A stretch of DNA of 64,000 nt from the NCBI GenBank assembly GCA_018401435.1, contig JAGYJW010000014.1, positions 62,001-126,000 on the forward strand. The letters are read 5' to 3'. The DNA comes from Deltaproteobacteria bacterium. GTDB lineage: Bacteria; Myxococcota_A; UBA796; UBA2385. This document shows positions 18,067 through 27,608 of the stretch, piece after piece; positions within the stretch are counted from its first letter, which is position 1; each line of letters begins with the position of its first letter. The position numbers and the translations under genes were made by a program. The notes below the pieces were generated by a model, which saw only the letters and a list, made by a program, of their open reading frames with translations, did no database searches and was not told where the DNA came from.

Positions 18067-18459
18067 ATGCGCGCCACCTCCCGCCTCCTCCCCTTGATGG
18101 TTCTGGCCGTGGGCTGCGGCCCATCGGAGCTCTCGTGGAGCTCCGACATCGTGGGCTGCGAGAACTACGACTTCGACAACCCCGGCGAGGCGGACCTGGA
18201 CGTGCAGGTGGAGGGCAGCACCGTCACGGCGGCCCTGACCCAGTCCTTGCAGCCCGCCGACGCTCAGTTCGACCCCCAGGTCAGCATCGCGCGCAACTCC
18301 GTTGAGATCCGGGAGTTCTGGTCCGAGGGTGAAGAGGACGACTTCTGCTTTTCGCCTCGGGTGATCTTCGATGGGGCGTCGCGGGGCAAGTTCCAGGTCT
18401 TCTGGTTCGTCGGAGATGCCGACCTGGCCTACGACAACGTCACGGTCGAGGTCGACTGA
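18067..18459 (+). CDS. Small lipoprotein of unknown function
   Basis: 130 residues from the ATG at 18067, preceded by CCGGAG. An in-frame ATG at 18040 would add nine residues and spoil the signal peptide. The N-terminus SRLLPLMVLAVGC is a lipoprotein signal with Cys17. The mature part is acidic and beta-rich (FDNPGEADLDVQVEGSTVTA, VSIARNSVEIREFW, FQVFWFVGDADLAYDNVTVE) with two further cysteines. I recognise no family. It lies between manC and gmd, directly abutting the gmd GTG, so it is cotranscribed with the GDP-rhamnose genes; whether it is functionally tied to the polysaccharide is unknown. Confidence 0.75.
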   Translation: MRATSRLLPLMVLAVGCGPSELSWSSDIVGCENYDFDNPGEADLDVQVEGSTVTAALTQSLQPADAQFDPQVSIARNSVEIREFWSEGEEDDFCFSPRVIFDGASRGKFQVFWFVGDADLAYDNVTVEVD

Positions 18460-19428
18460 GTGGGGCGTCGACCCACCGCCCTCGTCACCGGGGTCACGGG
18501 CCAGGACGGCAGCTTCCTGGCCGAGCAGCTGCTGGCCGACGGGTGGCGGGTGGTGGGCGTGCAGCGCCGCAGCGCGAGCCCCAACCCCTGGCGCATCGCC
18601 CACCTGGGCGACCGCCTGGAGCGCGCCTCGGCCGACCTGCTGGACCTGGGCAGCCTGCTCAGCGTGATTCAGCAGGTCAGGCCCGACCACGTCTATAACC
18701 TCGCCGCCCAGAGCTTTGTGCCCACCAGCTGGGAGCAGCCCCTGCTCACCGGCGAGGTGACGGCCCTGGGCGCGGCCCGGGTGCTGGAGGCGGTGCGCCT
18801 GGGCTGGCCCCAGGCCCGGGTCTACCAGGCCGGCAGCTCGGAGATGTTCGGCCTCGCCCGTGGGTCCGCCCAGAACGAGCAGACCCCCTTTCACCCCCGC
18901 TCCCCCTATGGGGTGGCCAAGGTCTACGCCCACCACCTCGCGGTCAACTACCGCGAGAGCCACGGCCTCTTCGTGGTGGGCGGCATCCTGTTCAACCACG
19001 AGAGCGAGCGGCGGGGTGAGGAATTCGTCACCCGGAAGATCAGCCGGGCGGCCGCCCGCATCAAGCTGGGCTTGCAGCAGCATCTCCAACTCGGCGCCAT
19101 GGATGTACGTCGAGATTGGGGCTTTGCAGGGGATTATACGCGCGCCATGCGCCTGATGCTGGAGCAGGACGAGCCCCAGGACCTGGTCATCGCCACCGGC
19201 CAGGACTGGTCGGTGCAGGACTTCGCCGAGCGCGCCTTTGCCGAGCTGGGCCTGCGGTGGCAGGACCATGTGCGCCACGACCCCGGTCTGCTGCGTCCGG
19301 CCGAGATTCAGCGCCTCTGCGGCGATGCCAGCGAGGCGCGCCGGCGCCTGGGCTGGGCGCCCGAGATCGACTTCGACGGGCTGGTCCGGCGGATGGTGCG
19401 GGCCGACCTGGCCCGCGAAGGCCGCTGA
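18460..19428 (+). CDS. gmd: GDP-mannose 4,6-dehydratase
   Basis: 322 residues. A short-chain dehydrogenase-family enzyme that converts GDP-mannose to GDP-4-keto-6-deoxy-D-mannose with NADP. The Rossmann motif GVTGQDGS (residues 11-18), the catalytic YGVAK (Y-x3-K), AGSSEMFG and the substrate motif GILFNHESERRGEEFVTRKI are all characteristic of Gmd rather than of other epimerases. Starts at a GTG that immediately follows the TGA of the lipoprotein gene (TGAGTG). Its product is handed to the reductase encoded next. Confidence 0.95.
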   Translation: MGRRPTALVTGVTGQDGSFLAEQLLADGWRVVGVQRRSASPNPWRIAHLGDRLERASADLLDLGSLLSVIQQVRPDHVYNLAAQSFVPTSWEQPLLTGEVTALGAARVLEAVRLGWPQARVYQAGSSEMFGLARGSAQNEQTPFHPRSPYGVAKVYAHHLAVNYRESHGLFVVGGILFNHESERRGEEFVTRKISRAAARIKLGLQQHLQLGAMDVRRDWGFAGDYTRAMRLMLEQDEPQDLVIATGQDWSVQDFAERAFAELGLRWQDHVRHDPGLLRPAEIQRLCGDASEARRRLGWAPEIDFDGLVRRMVRADLAREGR

Positions 19429-19429
19429 G

Positions 19430-20338
19430 GTGCCGCAGCCGGCCGACCGGCCTGCCAGCCTGGTGACCGGGGCCGACGGCTTCGCAGGGCGCTGGCTCTG
19501 CCGCCTGCTGCGGGCCCGGGGCGAGCCCGTCGTGGGCTGGGTGCGGCGTGTGCCCCTGCGCCCCATCGGCAGCGTGCGCTACGAGGTGATCGACGTGACC
19601 GACGCCGTGGCGGTGGCTGCCGGCCTCTCCGGCTGGCGCCCCCACCGGGTCTTCCACCTGGCTGCCATCACCCGCGTGGCCGATTGCGCCGCCGACCCCG
19701 CCCGCGCCGAAGCCGTGAATGTAGGGGGCACCGTCAACCTGCTGGAGGCCCTGCGGCCCGACATCCCCGTGGTCCTGGCCAGCACGGTGCATGTCTACGG
19801 CCGCCCGGAGTGGCTTCCCATCGCCGAATCGCACCCGCTGCGCCCCGAAGGCGTCTATGCGCGCACCAAGCTGCAGGCCGAGCAGCTGGGCCAACAGGTC
19901 CGCCCGGAGCTGCGCATCGCCCGGGCCTTCCACCACAGCGGACCCGGGCAGGCCCCCGACTTTGCCCTGGCCGACTGGGCCCAGCAGCTGGCCCGGGGGG
20001 CCGATCCCCTGGTGGTGGGCGACCTGACACTGCGTCGCGACTATAGCGATGTGCGCGATATTGTCGCCGGATACCTGCGCATCGTGGACCACGCCGCACC
20101 CGGCGCCGTCCTCAACCTGTGCAGCGGCGATGCCCCCACCCTGGCCACCCTGCTGCGCCTGATCAACGGCGGCAGCCCGCCGCGGGTGGTGGTGGACGCG
20201 GCGCGCCTGCGGGACAGCGATCCCAAGGAGCTTCGGGGCGACCCATCCCGGGCCCGGGCCTTGGGCTGGATCCCCACGCGCAGCCTGCAGCAGAGCCTGG
20301 CGGACCTGGCCGCCGGCTATGCCCGCGGGCAGGTCTGA
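19430..20338 (+). CDS. rmd: NAD-dependent epimerase/reductase, probable GDP-4-keto-6-deoxy-D-mannose reductase
   Basis: 302 residues from the GTG at 19430, one base after the gmd stop. Extended SDR fold: GADGFAGRW (residues 14-22) binds the cofactor, VLASTVHVYG holds the catalytic Ser/Thr region and VYARTK the Y-x3-K pair. ARAFHHSGPGQ corresponds to the R-x-F-N-H-x-G-P-G-Q motif of Rmd, which reduces GDP-4-keto-6-deoxy-D-mannose to GDP-D-rhamnose. The alternative, GDP-fucose synthase, has a different active site and is usually longer; I favour Rmd. Last gene of the run that starts at grpE. Confidence 0.85.
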   Translation: MPQPADRPASLVTGADGFAGRWLCRLLRARGEPVVGWVRRVPLRPIGSVRYEVIDVTDAVAVAAGLSGWRPHRVFHLAAITRVADCAADPARAEAVNVGGTVNLLEALRPDIPVVLASTVHVYGRPEWLPIAESHPLRPEGVYARTKLQAEQLGQQVRPELRIARAFHHSGPGQAPDFALADWAQQLARGADPLVVGDLTLRRDYSDVRDIVAGYLRIVDHAAPGAVLNLCSGDAPTLATLLRLINGGSPPRVVVDAARLRDSDPKELRGDPSRARALGWIPTRSLQQSLADLAAGYARGQV

Positions 20339-20344
20339 GGCTGT

Positions 20345-20360
20345 CGCGCTGGGAAGCGCG
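20345..20360 (+). repeat. Hairpin between convergent genes
   Basis: CGCGCT-GGGA-AGCGCG forms a perfect 6-bp stem with a GGGA tetraloop just after rmd and before the convergent lipoprotein gene. No T-run follows on either strand, so it is not a standard intrinsic terminator, though it may stabilise message ends. Confidence 0.35.
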
Positions 20361-20377
20361 CCGGCAGGGCAGGGGAC

Positions 20378-20944
20378 TCAGTCCTCGCGGACATCCATCA
20401 CGCCGTCACCATCGACATCGCGGCCGACCTTGACGACATTGCCCTGCTCGTCGAGATATTCCCAGAAGTCCACCCGACCGTCACCGTTGGTGTCGCGCTC
20501 TTTGCGGCGCACCACGCCGGACTCGTAGATCTTGAAGAGATCGACCTCGCCGCTGTAGTCGGTGTCCACTTCCGTCAGCACGCGCTTGCCACCCTGGTAG
20601 TGGTCGACCCAGTCCACCCGTCCGTCAAAATCGCCGTCCATCTCTTCTTTTTCGATGCGACCGGTGCTGTCGAACCACGTGCGCACGTCGATCTTGCCGT
20701 CGCGGTTGAGGTCGGACTCTTTGCGGACCAGGGCGCGGGGGCCATCGGCGCGCTCCTGCCAGAAGTTCCAGACGTCGGCCTTGCCGTCGCCGTCGAGGTC
20801 GATCTGCTGTTCGGTCAGGCCGTCGTCGGCGGGCCGTTCAGACAGGACGCCGACGGTGACGGGGTTGGTTTCGGAGTCCCCCTGCTTGGGGCAGCCTGCG
20901 GTGAAGGCGAGGGCCACCAGGGCGGCGGGTAGGCGGGTCTGCAT
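20378..20944 (-). CDS. Lipoprotein with repeated D-x-D-x-D-G calcium-type loops
   Basis: 188 residues. The signal AALVALAFTAGC has Cys18 as lipid site; GGAGC precedes the ATG at 20944. The mature protein consists of about six copies of a ~24-residue unit, each with an EF-hand-like calcium loop: DLDGDGKADVW, DLNRDGKIDVR, DGDFDGRVDWV, DTDYSGEVDLF, DTNGDGRVDFW, DVDGDGVMDVR. The aromatic after each loop (W/F) and the intervening turns suggest a regular calcium-stabilised solenoid, as in other myxobacterial surface lipoproteins. The fourth loop has Y-S where others have G/R-D/G, so it may bind calcium weakly. Partner unknown; transcribed alone, divergent from the signalling cluster at 21104. Confidence 0.82.
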   Translation of the reverse strand: MQTRLPAALVALAFTAGCPKQGDSETNPVTVGVLSERPADDGLTEQQIDLDGDGKADVWNFWQERADGPRALVRKESDLNRDGKIDVRTWFDSTGRIEKEEMDGDFDGRVDWVDHYQGGKRVLTEVDTDYSGEVDLFKIYESGVVRRKERDTNGDGRVDFWEYLDEQGNVVKVGRDVDGDGVMDVRED

Positions 20945-21103
20945 CGAAGGGCTCCTGCTCGGCCCGTCGACGCCGGGCCCGCGGTCTCTTAGTCAACGTG
21001 GCGATAACGTCAAACCTGCCGTCACCGCACCCATAACAAGGGTTGCCGTGCCAGAACCGAAGGGCGGGGTGCTGTGGTAGCCTCGCTTTTCTTCGGGGAG
21101 TCG

Positions 21104-22303
21104 ATGGAACCAGACGCGCCTACCGGCCCGCGGCACCTGCTGATCGTCGATGACGAGCCGGTCATCCTGCAGATTCTGCGCGCCGTCTTCGAAGACGACC
21201 CGTACCGGCTGAGCACGGTGGGCACCGGCAGCGACGCCTTGCGGGTGCTGGCGGACGAGGGCTGCGATGTGCTCATCACCGACAAGAATCTCCCCGACTG
21301 CAGCGGCATGGATCTGCTCAAGGCCGCCAAGGAGCGCGACCCCACCATCGAGGTCCTCATCGTCACCGGCTATGCCTCACTTGAGACGGCCTTGGCCGCC
21401 TTGGAGCTGGGCGCCTTCGACTATGTGCTCAAACCCCTCGATGACGTCTTCGATTTGAAGCGCAAGGTGGGCCGCGCGCTGGAACGGCGCGACATGGCCC
21501 GCGAGAACGCGCGCCTGCTCAGGCACCTGTCCGAGCGCAACGCCGCCCTGGAGCGCGCTTTGGGGGAGTCCCGGGCGCTTCAGGACGAGCTGATTCAGTC
21601 CGAGAAGCTGGCGGGCATCGGCACCCTGGCGGCGGGTGTGGCCCACGAGATCAGCAGCCCCCTCTTTGGCATCATGGGCCTCGCCGAGGCCATCAAGGAC
21701 GAGGAGCAGCTGGCCACCGCCCAGGAACATGCCGCCGAGATCGTCGGCTATTGCCGGGCGATTCGCGACATCGTGGTGGAGCTGTCCAGCTACTCCCGGG
21801 CAGCGGATCGCGACGACTGGGTGGCGGTGGACCTGCGCAAGGTGCTGATGGACGCCGTGCGCCTGGTGGAGCGCGCGGTGCCCATGCAGGCGGTGACCCT
21901 GCACCTCAACGTCGAAGCCGACCTGTCGGCGCCGGGCAAGTCCGGCGAGCTGCAGCAGGTCTTCGTCAACCTGCTCAAGAACGGCGTCGAGGCCGCCCAA
22001 GCCCGCCACGGCGACGGCGGCGGACGGGTCGATGTGCGCGCATGGCGGGACGGCGAGCGGGTGTGGGCCACGGTGACCGACGACGGCGTGGGCATCGCAG
22101 CCGACGGCATCAAGGAGGTCTTCGACCCCTTCTACACCACCAAGGCGCCGGGCCAGGGCACCGGCCTGGGGCTCAATGTCGTCTACCGCATCCTCAGCAA
22201 GTGCCGGGGTGGCATCAGCGTCGAGAGCGAGCCGGGCAAGGGCACGGTCTTTCAGCTCTGGCTGCCGGCCGCGCGGATGGCTGCCCCCCTCCTGATGGGC
22301 TGA
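21104..22303 (+). CDS. Receiver-histidine kinase fusion
   Basis: 399 residues from the ATG at 21104 (GGGGAG upstream; a GTG at 21074 is in frame but lacks this). An N-terminal receiver domain (about 7-125) opens HLLIVDDEPVILQ, with phosphoacceptor Asp60 in DKNLPDCSGMD and Lys110 in VLKPLDD. A coiled coil links to a histidine kinase core: phospho-His181 in GVAHEISSPLFGIMG, N box FVNLLKNGVEAAQ, G1 DDGVGIA, F box FDPFYTTK, G2 GQGTGLGL. All catalytic motifs are intact. There is no membrane segment, so it is cytoplasmic and takes its signal through the receiver, a layout seen in phosphorelays. First gene of the 21-32 kb signalling/envelope cluster; the next kinase starts 27 bases later. Confidence 0.93.
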   Translation: MEPDAPTGPRHLLIVDDEPVILQILRAVFEDDPYRLSTVGTGSDALRVLADEGCDVLITDKNLPDCSGMDLLKAAKERDPTIEVLIVTGYASLETALAALELGAFDYVLKPLDDVFDLKRKVGRALERRDMARENARLLRHLSERNAALERALGESRALQDELIQSEKLAGIGTLAAGVAHEISSPLFGIMGLAEAIKDEEQLATAQEHAAEIVGYCRAIRDIVVELSSYSRAADRDDWVAVDLRKVLMDAVRLVERAVPMQAVTLHLNVEADLSAPGKSGELQQVFVNLLKNGVEAAQARHGDGGGRVDVRAWRDGERVWATVTDDGVGIAADGIKEVFDPFYTTKAPGQGTGLGLNVVYRILSKCRGGISVESEPGKGTVFQLWLPAARMAAPLLMG

Positions 22304-22330
22304 AGCCCCACCTCCTGCCCCGGGGCGATC

Positions 22331-24167
22331 GTGCGGCTGCGCGTCCGGCTGGTCCTCTACATCGCGATCGCCGCCCTGCTGCCGGTGGCGGTGCTGGGCG
22401 TGGCGGCCGTGGGCATCGCCGGCGCGCGGCTGGACGCCCGGGTGCAGGATCTGCAGGCCCGGAGCGCCGACAGCCTCGCGGTCTATGTCGAGACCTGGAT
22501 GGATTCTCGGCTGCTCCTCCTGGAACAGCAGGTGCAAAGCATCGATCCGGGCGATCTGGATGCGGACGGGCAACGGGGTTTCTTGCGCCTGGTCTATCGA
22601 CAGAGCCCCGAGGCAGCCGTGGTGGCCTTGGTGGACGCCGAAGGGCGGCTGGTCTCGCCCCCGGTCTTCTTGCCGCCCGAGCTGGTGTTGGATTCCCAGG
22701 ATGGTCTGAAGCAGCGCGATCGCGTCGATGCAGAGCGGCTGGCCCGCTTCGAGCAGCGCCTGCGGGCCGAGCCGGCCCTGGCCCAGGGAGCCCGCGGCGG
22801 TCCTCGGCGCCCCCTATGTGCCGCCTGGGCGCGGGGGGCCGGTCATCCTGGTCCGGGTCGCCAGCCGCAGCCCCGGGCTCTGGGTGGCGGTGGAGCTGGT
22901 GCTGGACCCCCTGACCGCGCGCCTGTCCGGCCAGTCCGGCCCACAGGTCGATGTCGCGCTCCTGGATGGCCAGGGGCAGATCGTGGTGGGCGGGGACGTG
23001 GGCCTGGTGGACCCCAGCGCCTACCGGGCCTTCCTGGGGCGCACCCGCGCCGACGGCATCCGCTACAACCTGGACGACGGGCGCCGGGTGCTGTCCAGCA
23101 GCTCGCCGGTGCAGCGCGCGGGCTGGACCGTGGTGGTGGCCGAACCCGACGAGGTCTCCACCGCCGCCACCCGGGATATTCGCGACCGCACCACCTTTGT
23201 CGCGGTGGTCGCCTCGGCCTTGTCGCTGGTGCTGGGGGTGCTCTTCTCGCGGCGGCTGTCGGGTCCGGTGATCGACCTCAAGGACGCCGCCCTGGCCGTC
23301 GCCGAGGGCGAGCTGGGGCGCCGCGTGCGCCCGACCGGCGGCGATGAGATCACAGAGCTGGCCCAGGCCTTCAACTTCATGAGCCAGAGCCTGGCCCGCA
23401 ACGCCCAGGAGATCTCGGCCCAACGCGACGAGATCGAGGCTTTCAACCGGGTCTTGCAAGAGCGGGTGGAGGCCCGGACCCTGGAGCTGCGCCAGACCCA
23501 GGACCGCCTGGTGCAGAGCGCGCGGCTGGCGGCGGTCGGCGAGCTGGGCGCGGGCATGGCCCACGAGCTGAACAACCCCGTGGCGGGCATCCTGGGCATG
23601 GTGCAGGTGTTGTTGCGGCGCCGATCCGACGGCGCAGAGCAGCCCATGCTGCGCACCATCGAGGAGCTGGCGGTGCGCTGCAAGGACATCGTGGGGCGGC
23701 TGGTGGGCCTGTCCCAAGGCACCCTGGAAGGCCCCGACGCCCCCACCGCAGAGGTCGGCCCCATCGACCTGGACGCCTTGCTGGACAACGCGCTGGCCCT
23801 GGTGGCGGGACCCCTGCGGCAGCGGGGCCTGGGGGTGCAGCGCGCGGGGCTCCGGGGCCTGGTGGTGCAAGGGGATCGGGCAGAGCTGCTGCGGGCCCTG
23901 GCCCAGGTGCTGCTCAGCCTGCGGGCGGCGGCGCGCCAGGGCGGCACGCTGGTGATCCAGCTGGGGCTGCGCGACGAAGATGTGCTCTGTGAGCTCATTC
24001 TGGACGCACCGGTCATCGATGTGGGCGGCGATGACTGGATGGCCTCTGGCCTGGGATTCTGGGCCGCCCGCCACACCCTGGCCCGGCACCGCGGTCACCT
24101 GGGCGAGCCCGATGGCCCGCCGGCCTCGGGTCGCGCTACCTGGACCGTAGCGCTCCCCCGCGCTTGA
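22331..24167 (+). CDS. Membrane sensor histidine kinase with degenerate ATPase domain, frameshift near 22790
   Basis: About 612 residues from the GTG at 22331. An N-terminal membrane helix (LVLYIAIAALLPVAVLGVAA) and a second near 23200-23250 (VAVVASALSLVLGVLF) bracket a ~280-residue periplasmic dCache-like sensor (GWTVVVAEPDEVS at its end). A HAMP domain and coiled coil follow, then the phosphoacceptor motif GMAHELNNPVAGILG (His codon at 23562). The C-terminal ATPase region is abnormal: where the N box should have Asn there is QVLLSLRAAARQG, the D-x-G-x-G box reads LDAPVIDV, and no F box is visible; only a G2-like GLGFWAARHTLARH remains. So it may accept phosphate but not bind ATP. The two frames join at a GC-rich stretch near 22785-22800 by one base. 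Confidence 0.78.
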
Positions 24168-24185
24168 TCCCCGGAGGCCGCGCCC

Positions 24186-25064
24186 TTGCGCACCCACATC
24201 CAGGTCATCTCTGCCGTCGCGCTGGTCCTGGTCGCGGGATGGGTGACCTACTTCCTCGTCTTTGACCGAGGCCGGCCCCTTGTGGTGCAGGTGGAGGCCG
24301 TCTCGGGCGAGGTGGACCGCAGCGGTGGCCCTGGCGGCATGACCCCGGCCCAAGCCGGCGACATCCTGCTGCAGCGCGAGCGCCTGGTGGTGGGGCAAGG
24401 TGGATCGGCCCTGCTGGGACTCGGAGAAGACACGCAGCTGCGGTTGGATCCAGGCAGCGTCATCGAGGTGGTCGAGGTGGACCGGGCCGGTGTTCGCATC
24501 GAGCTGGAGGACGGGCGCATCGAGGCCCGGGTGCGACCCTCGGGTCCGGCCCTGGCCATTGGCGCGGCCGGCCGCACCTTGCGCGCCCAGGACGCCGACT
24601 TCACCGTGGGCGTGGATGAAGACGCCGTGGTGGTCGAGGTTGGCCAAGGCGCGGTCTCCCTGGAGGACCCTGCCCGGCCCGAAGGCGCGCGCAGCCTGAT
24701 CGCCGGGCAGCGTGCCAGCGCCACGGCGGGGGACTTGCCCTTCGTCGAAGCCGCCGACGCCGACCTGCTGCTGGATGTGGCCTGGCCCGGCGGCGAGCGC
24801 GACGCGCGGGCCGCCAGCCTGACCTTGACCGGCCGCTCGGCCCCCGGCGCGCGAATCCAGGTGACCGGGGGGTCCGAGCCCCGGTCGGGACGGGCGGACG
24901 GGGCAGGCGACTTCCGCATCACCCTGCCGCTATCGCAGGGTGAAAATGAGCTGCTGGTCGAGGCCTTCGACGCGTTGGGCCGGCGGGTGTCGGTGCAGGG
25001 CCAGGTGGCGCGGGACTCCGAGGCGCCGGCCGCGCGGGCTGTCCAGATCTCCTGGGAGAATTGA
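24186..25064 (+). CDS. FecR-domain membrane protein
   Basis: 292 residues. Starts at a TTG at 24186 behind CCGGAGG, 18 bases after the kinase. One N-terminal membrane helix (VISAVALVLVAGWVTYFLVF, residues ~7-26) leads to a periplasmic FecR domain: VEAVSGEVDRSGG, AGDILLQRERLVVGQGGSAL, TQLRLDPGSVIEVVEV, VVEVGQGAVSLEDP. A beta-sandwich resembling Ig-like or carboxypeptidase-regulatory folds ends the protein (RIQVTGGSEPRSGRADGAGD, FRITLPLSQGENELLVEAFD). In classic systems FecR relays an outer-membrane signal to a sigma factor; here there is no sigma gene nearby, and the flanking kinases make a phosphorelay output more likely. The TGA directly abuts the GTG of the barrel gene. Confidence 0.85.
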   Translation: MRTHIQVISAVALVLVAGWVTYFLVFDRGRPLVVQVEAVSGEVDRSGGPGGMTPAQAGDILLQRERLVVGQGGSALLGLGEDTQLRLDPGSVIEVVEVDRAGVRIELEDGRIEARVRPSGPALAIGAAGRTLRAQDADFTVGVDEDAVVVEVGQGAVSLEDPARPEGARSLIAGQRASATAGDLPFVEAADADLLLDVAWPGGERDARAASLTLTGRSAPGARIQVTGGSEPRSGRADGAGDFRITLPLSQGENELLVEAFDALGRRVSVQGQVARDSEAPAARAVQISWEN

Positions 25065-27551
25065 GTGGTGGTGCCGGTCCTGCTCCTCCAGCTGCTGCTC
25101 GCCTGGCTCTGCCCCAGCGCCTGGGCGCTGGACGCCCGCCTGGTGCTCACCGAGGGGGCGACCGCGCCGGGGGCCGAGGTGCCGGTCGAGGTCCTGCTCT
25201 TGGACGGCGCCGGCCTTTCGGCGGATTCGGAGCTGCGTGCAGAGGCCCGCCGCGGCCAGGTCGGCCGGGTGTCGGCCCTGGGGGAGGGGCGCTGGTCCTT
25301 GCGCTACCGCGCGCCGGCCGAGGGCAGCAGCGATCGCCTGCTGCTCAGCCTGGGCGATCAGTCGATAGAGCTGACCCTGCCCCTGGGCCTCGATCCGGTG
25401 GTGGCGGTCCCCCTGCCGGCCTCGGCCATTGGGCAGACCGGGCGGCCCCTCAGCCTGCCCCTGCCCGATCTCGACCCCGCCGCCGTGGAGCGGTTTGAAG
25501 CCGCGGTGCCCGAGGGCGTCGTCTTGCTGCGGGCTGCCGCCTCGGGCGGGGTCGAGCTGCTGTGGACCCCAGGCCCCGAGCCCTTCCCCCGGGCGGTGCC
25601 CGTGGCCCTGTGGGACCGCGATCGCCCCCTTCGGCCGCCCAGCTTCAGCGTCTTGCGCCTGTCGGGGCGGCCCCGCATCCCCATCCAGGTGACCGAGGTG
25701 GGCACCTCGGTGAGCCTGCGGGTGGGAGGGCGGCGATACGGTCCGTTCATCGCGGGTTCCGACAAGATCGCCCAGGCCAGCGCCGAGGTGCGCCCGGGCG
25801 AATCCACCGCCGAGGTCATCCTGGAGGATCCAGCCGGCAACAGCCAGAGCACCGTGGTGGCCCTGGGTGGCGACCGCCGCCCCGCCTTGCTCGCCGTGGC
25901 GCGACCGGCGGGGCCGGGCAGCGCGCGGGCGGCGGTGGTGGACCTCTTTGCGATCACCGACCAGGGCGGGCCTTGGAAGGGCCGCCGCCCGCCTGCGTCA
26001 CCAGCGTCGGGCAGCCCGTCGCCGTGACCGCCTTGGGGGAGGGGCGCTTTCGGGCTTCTGCCCCCCCGCCGGGTGGGGCCTTCTTCGACCTGCGGGTGGA
26101 TTGCAACCTGGAGGGCCGGGTGAGCAGCAGCGCCCGCCTGCCGGTGGGCGCGCCCGGCCCGATCGCCTGAAGCTGCTGGCCTGGCCGCCAGAGCTGTCCA
26201 GCGAGGCCCCCCGCGCCCAGATCCAGGCCTTCCTGGAGGCCGCGACCGGCGAGCGCTCGCCCGCCGATGGCATCGTCCTGCAGGCGGAGCGTGCAGCCTG
26301 CGCTCGAGGCGGGCGCAGACGCCGCCGCCCTTCGCGCCGAATACGACGGCAGCGACGCCATCGCCTTCGGGGGCGACACCCTGCAGGCCCGCTGGCGGGC
26401 TGCAGTCGGCGAAGGCGCGCCCCAGGGGCTCATCCTGGCCGCGCAGTGCCCGTGGCCGACGCGCCGGTCTTGCTGCAGGCCCGGGCCCTGACGCCCGCGG
26501 GCGGCCGCTGCCAGGGCAACCCGTCCTGCTGCGGCTGGGCGATGAGGAGCAGACGGCCCTCACCGATGACGCGGGCTGGGCCGGACACCGCTTCCGTGCG
26601 CCGGGTCCGGGGCCCCTGCGGGCCACCCTCCGCCTGGCCGATCTCAGCCGCGAGACCCTGCTGTCCCCCGGCGCCTTCATCGGCGCCCCCGAAGGCGCGC
26701 CCGATCTCGAGGCCCGCCTGGAGCTGCCCATCCGGTCGGGGCGGGTGCGGGCGGTCTTTCTCAGCACCGAGCCCCGCACGGTCCAGGCCACTCCCGGCGA
26801 GACGGCGCGGGTGACCGTGCGCCTGGTGGACGCCGAGGGCGTGCCCGTGGTGGACGAGGACATCGATCTGGTGGCCTCTGAGGGCGTGGTCACCCGTCCC
26901 CGGCGCAAGGCCGATGGCAGCTACGAGGCCACCTGGGCGCCCCCGCCCACCCTGGCCTACGGCACCGTGCGCATCACCGCCACCTCTCGAAAAGGCACCT
27001 TTGCCGCAACGAGCACCGAACTCGAGCTGGTGCCGCGGGTGGTGCGACGCTCCCCGGGCGTGACGGCGGGCTGGATCTTCGGGCAGCGGGGATTGTCGAG
27101 CCCCTACCTGGGACTTCACGGAGAGGTCGCCCTGAAGGGCTTTGGTCGGCGCCTGCGCCTGCGCGCATCCATGGGCTTCTACGGCGAGCAGGTGGCCAGC
27201 GTCGACGCCGTGAGCGGCCAGGATCTCAGCCTGGACATCGACCTGTTGCCGGTGGGCTTGGGCCTGGTCCTTCGCCAGGATCGCGGGCGCCTGGGCGGCT
27301 GGTTCGGGGCCTCGCTGCTGGGGGTGCCCTACCACCTGGTGGCCCGCTACGGCGACGCGGTGGCCTCCCGGGGCTTCCGCCTCGCGCCGCCAGGGGCCGA
27401 GCTCTTCACCGGCGGAGGTTGGCGCCTGAAGGACAGCGAGCTGACCCTGGAAGCCGGCTACCTGCTGGTATCGGGCAGCAGCCCCGATGTGGGCTGGACG
27501 GGGGCGGTGGGTGGGCTGGTGCTCACCGGGGGCTACCGCCTGCTCTTCTGA
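25065..27551 (+). CDS. Large Ig-like/beta-barrel outer-membrane protein, five apparent frameshifts
   Basis: Joined, about 828 residues. Starts at the GTG at 25065, directly abutting the FecR stop, with a signal peptide (LLLQLLLAWLCPSAWA). The exported part contains several beta-sandwich regions; the clearest is Big_1-like (TPGETARVTVRLVDAEGVPV, YGTVRITATSRKGTF). The last ~170 residues look like an outer-membrane barrel, with alternating strands (GVTAGWIFGQRGLSSPYLGL, LTLEAGYLLVSGSS) and an aromatic final residue (GGYRLLF). The reading frame changes near 25980, 26160, 26295, 26450 and 26515, and the net shift is zero. Each break sits in a G/C-rich run and every segment reads as good protein, so most are probably sequencing errors. 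If real, the gene would be dead. Confidence 0.6.
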
Positions 27552-27608
27552 CGAAGCGAGACCGGGAAGTTGGAGGGGCAGGGCCGCTTTGGGATAGAGT
27601 CAGGGGTG

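Noticed and set aside
20345-20360. Intrinsic terminator after rmd
   Set aside because: Good hairpin but no T-run on either strand.
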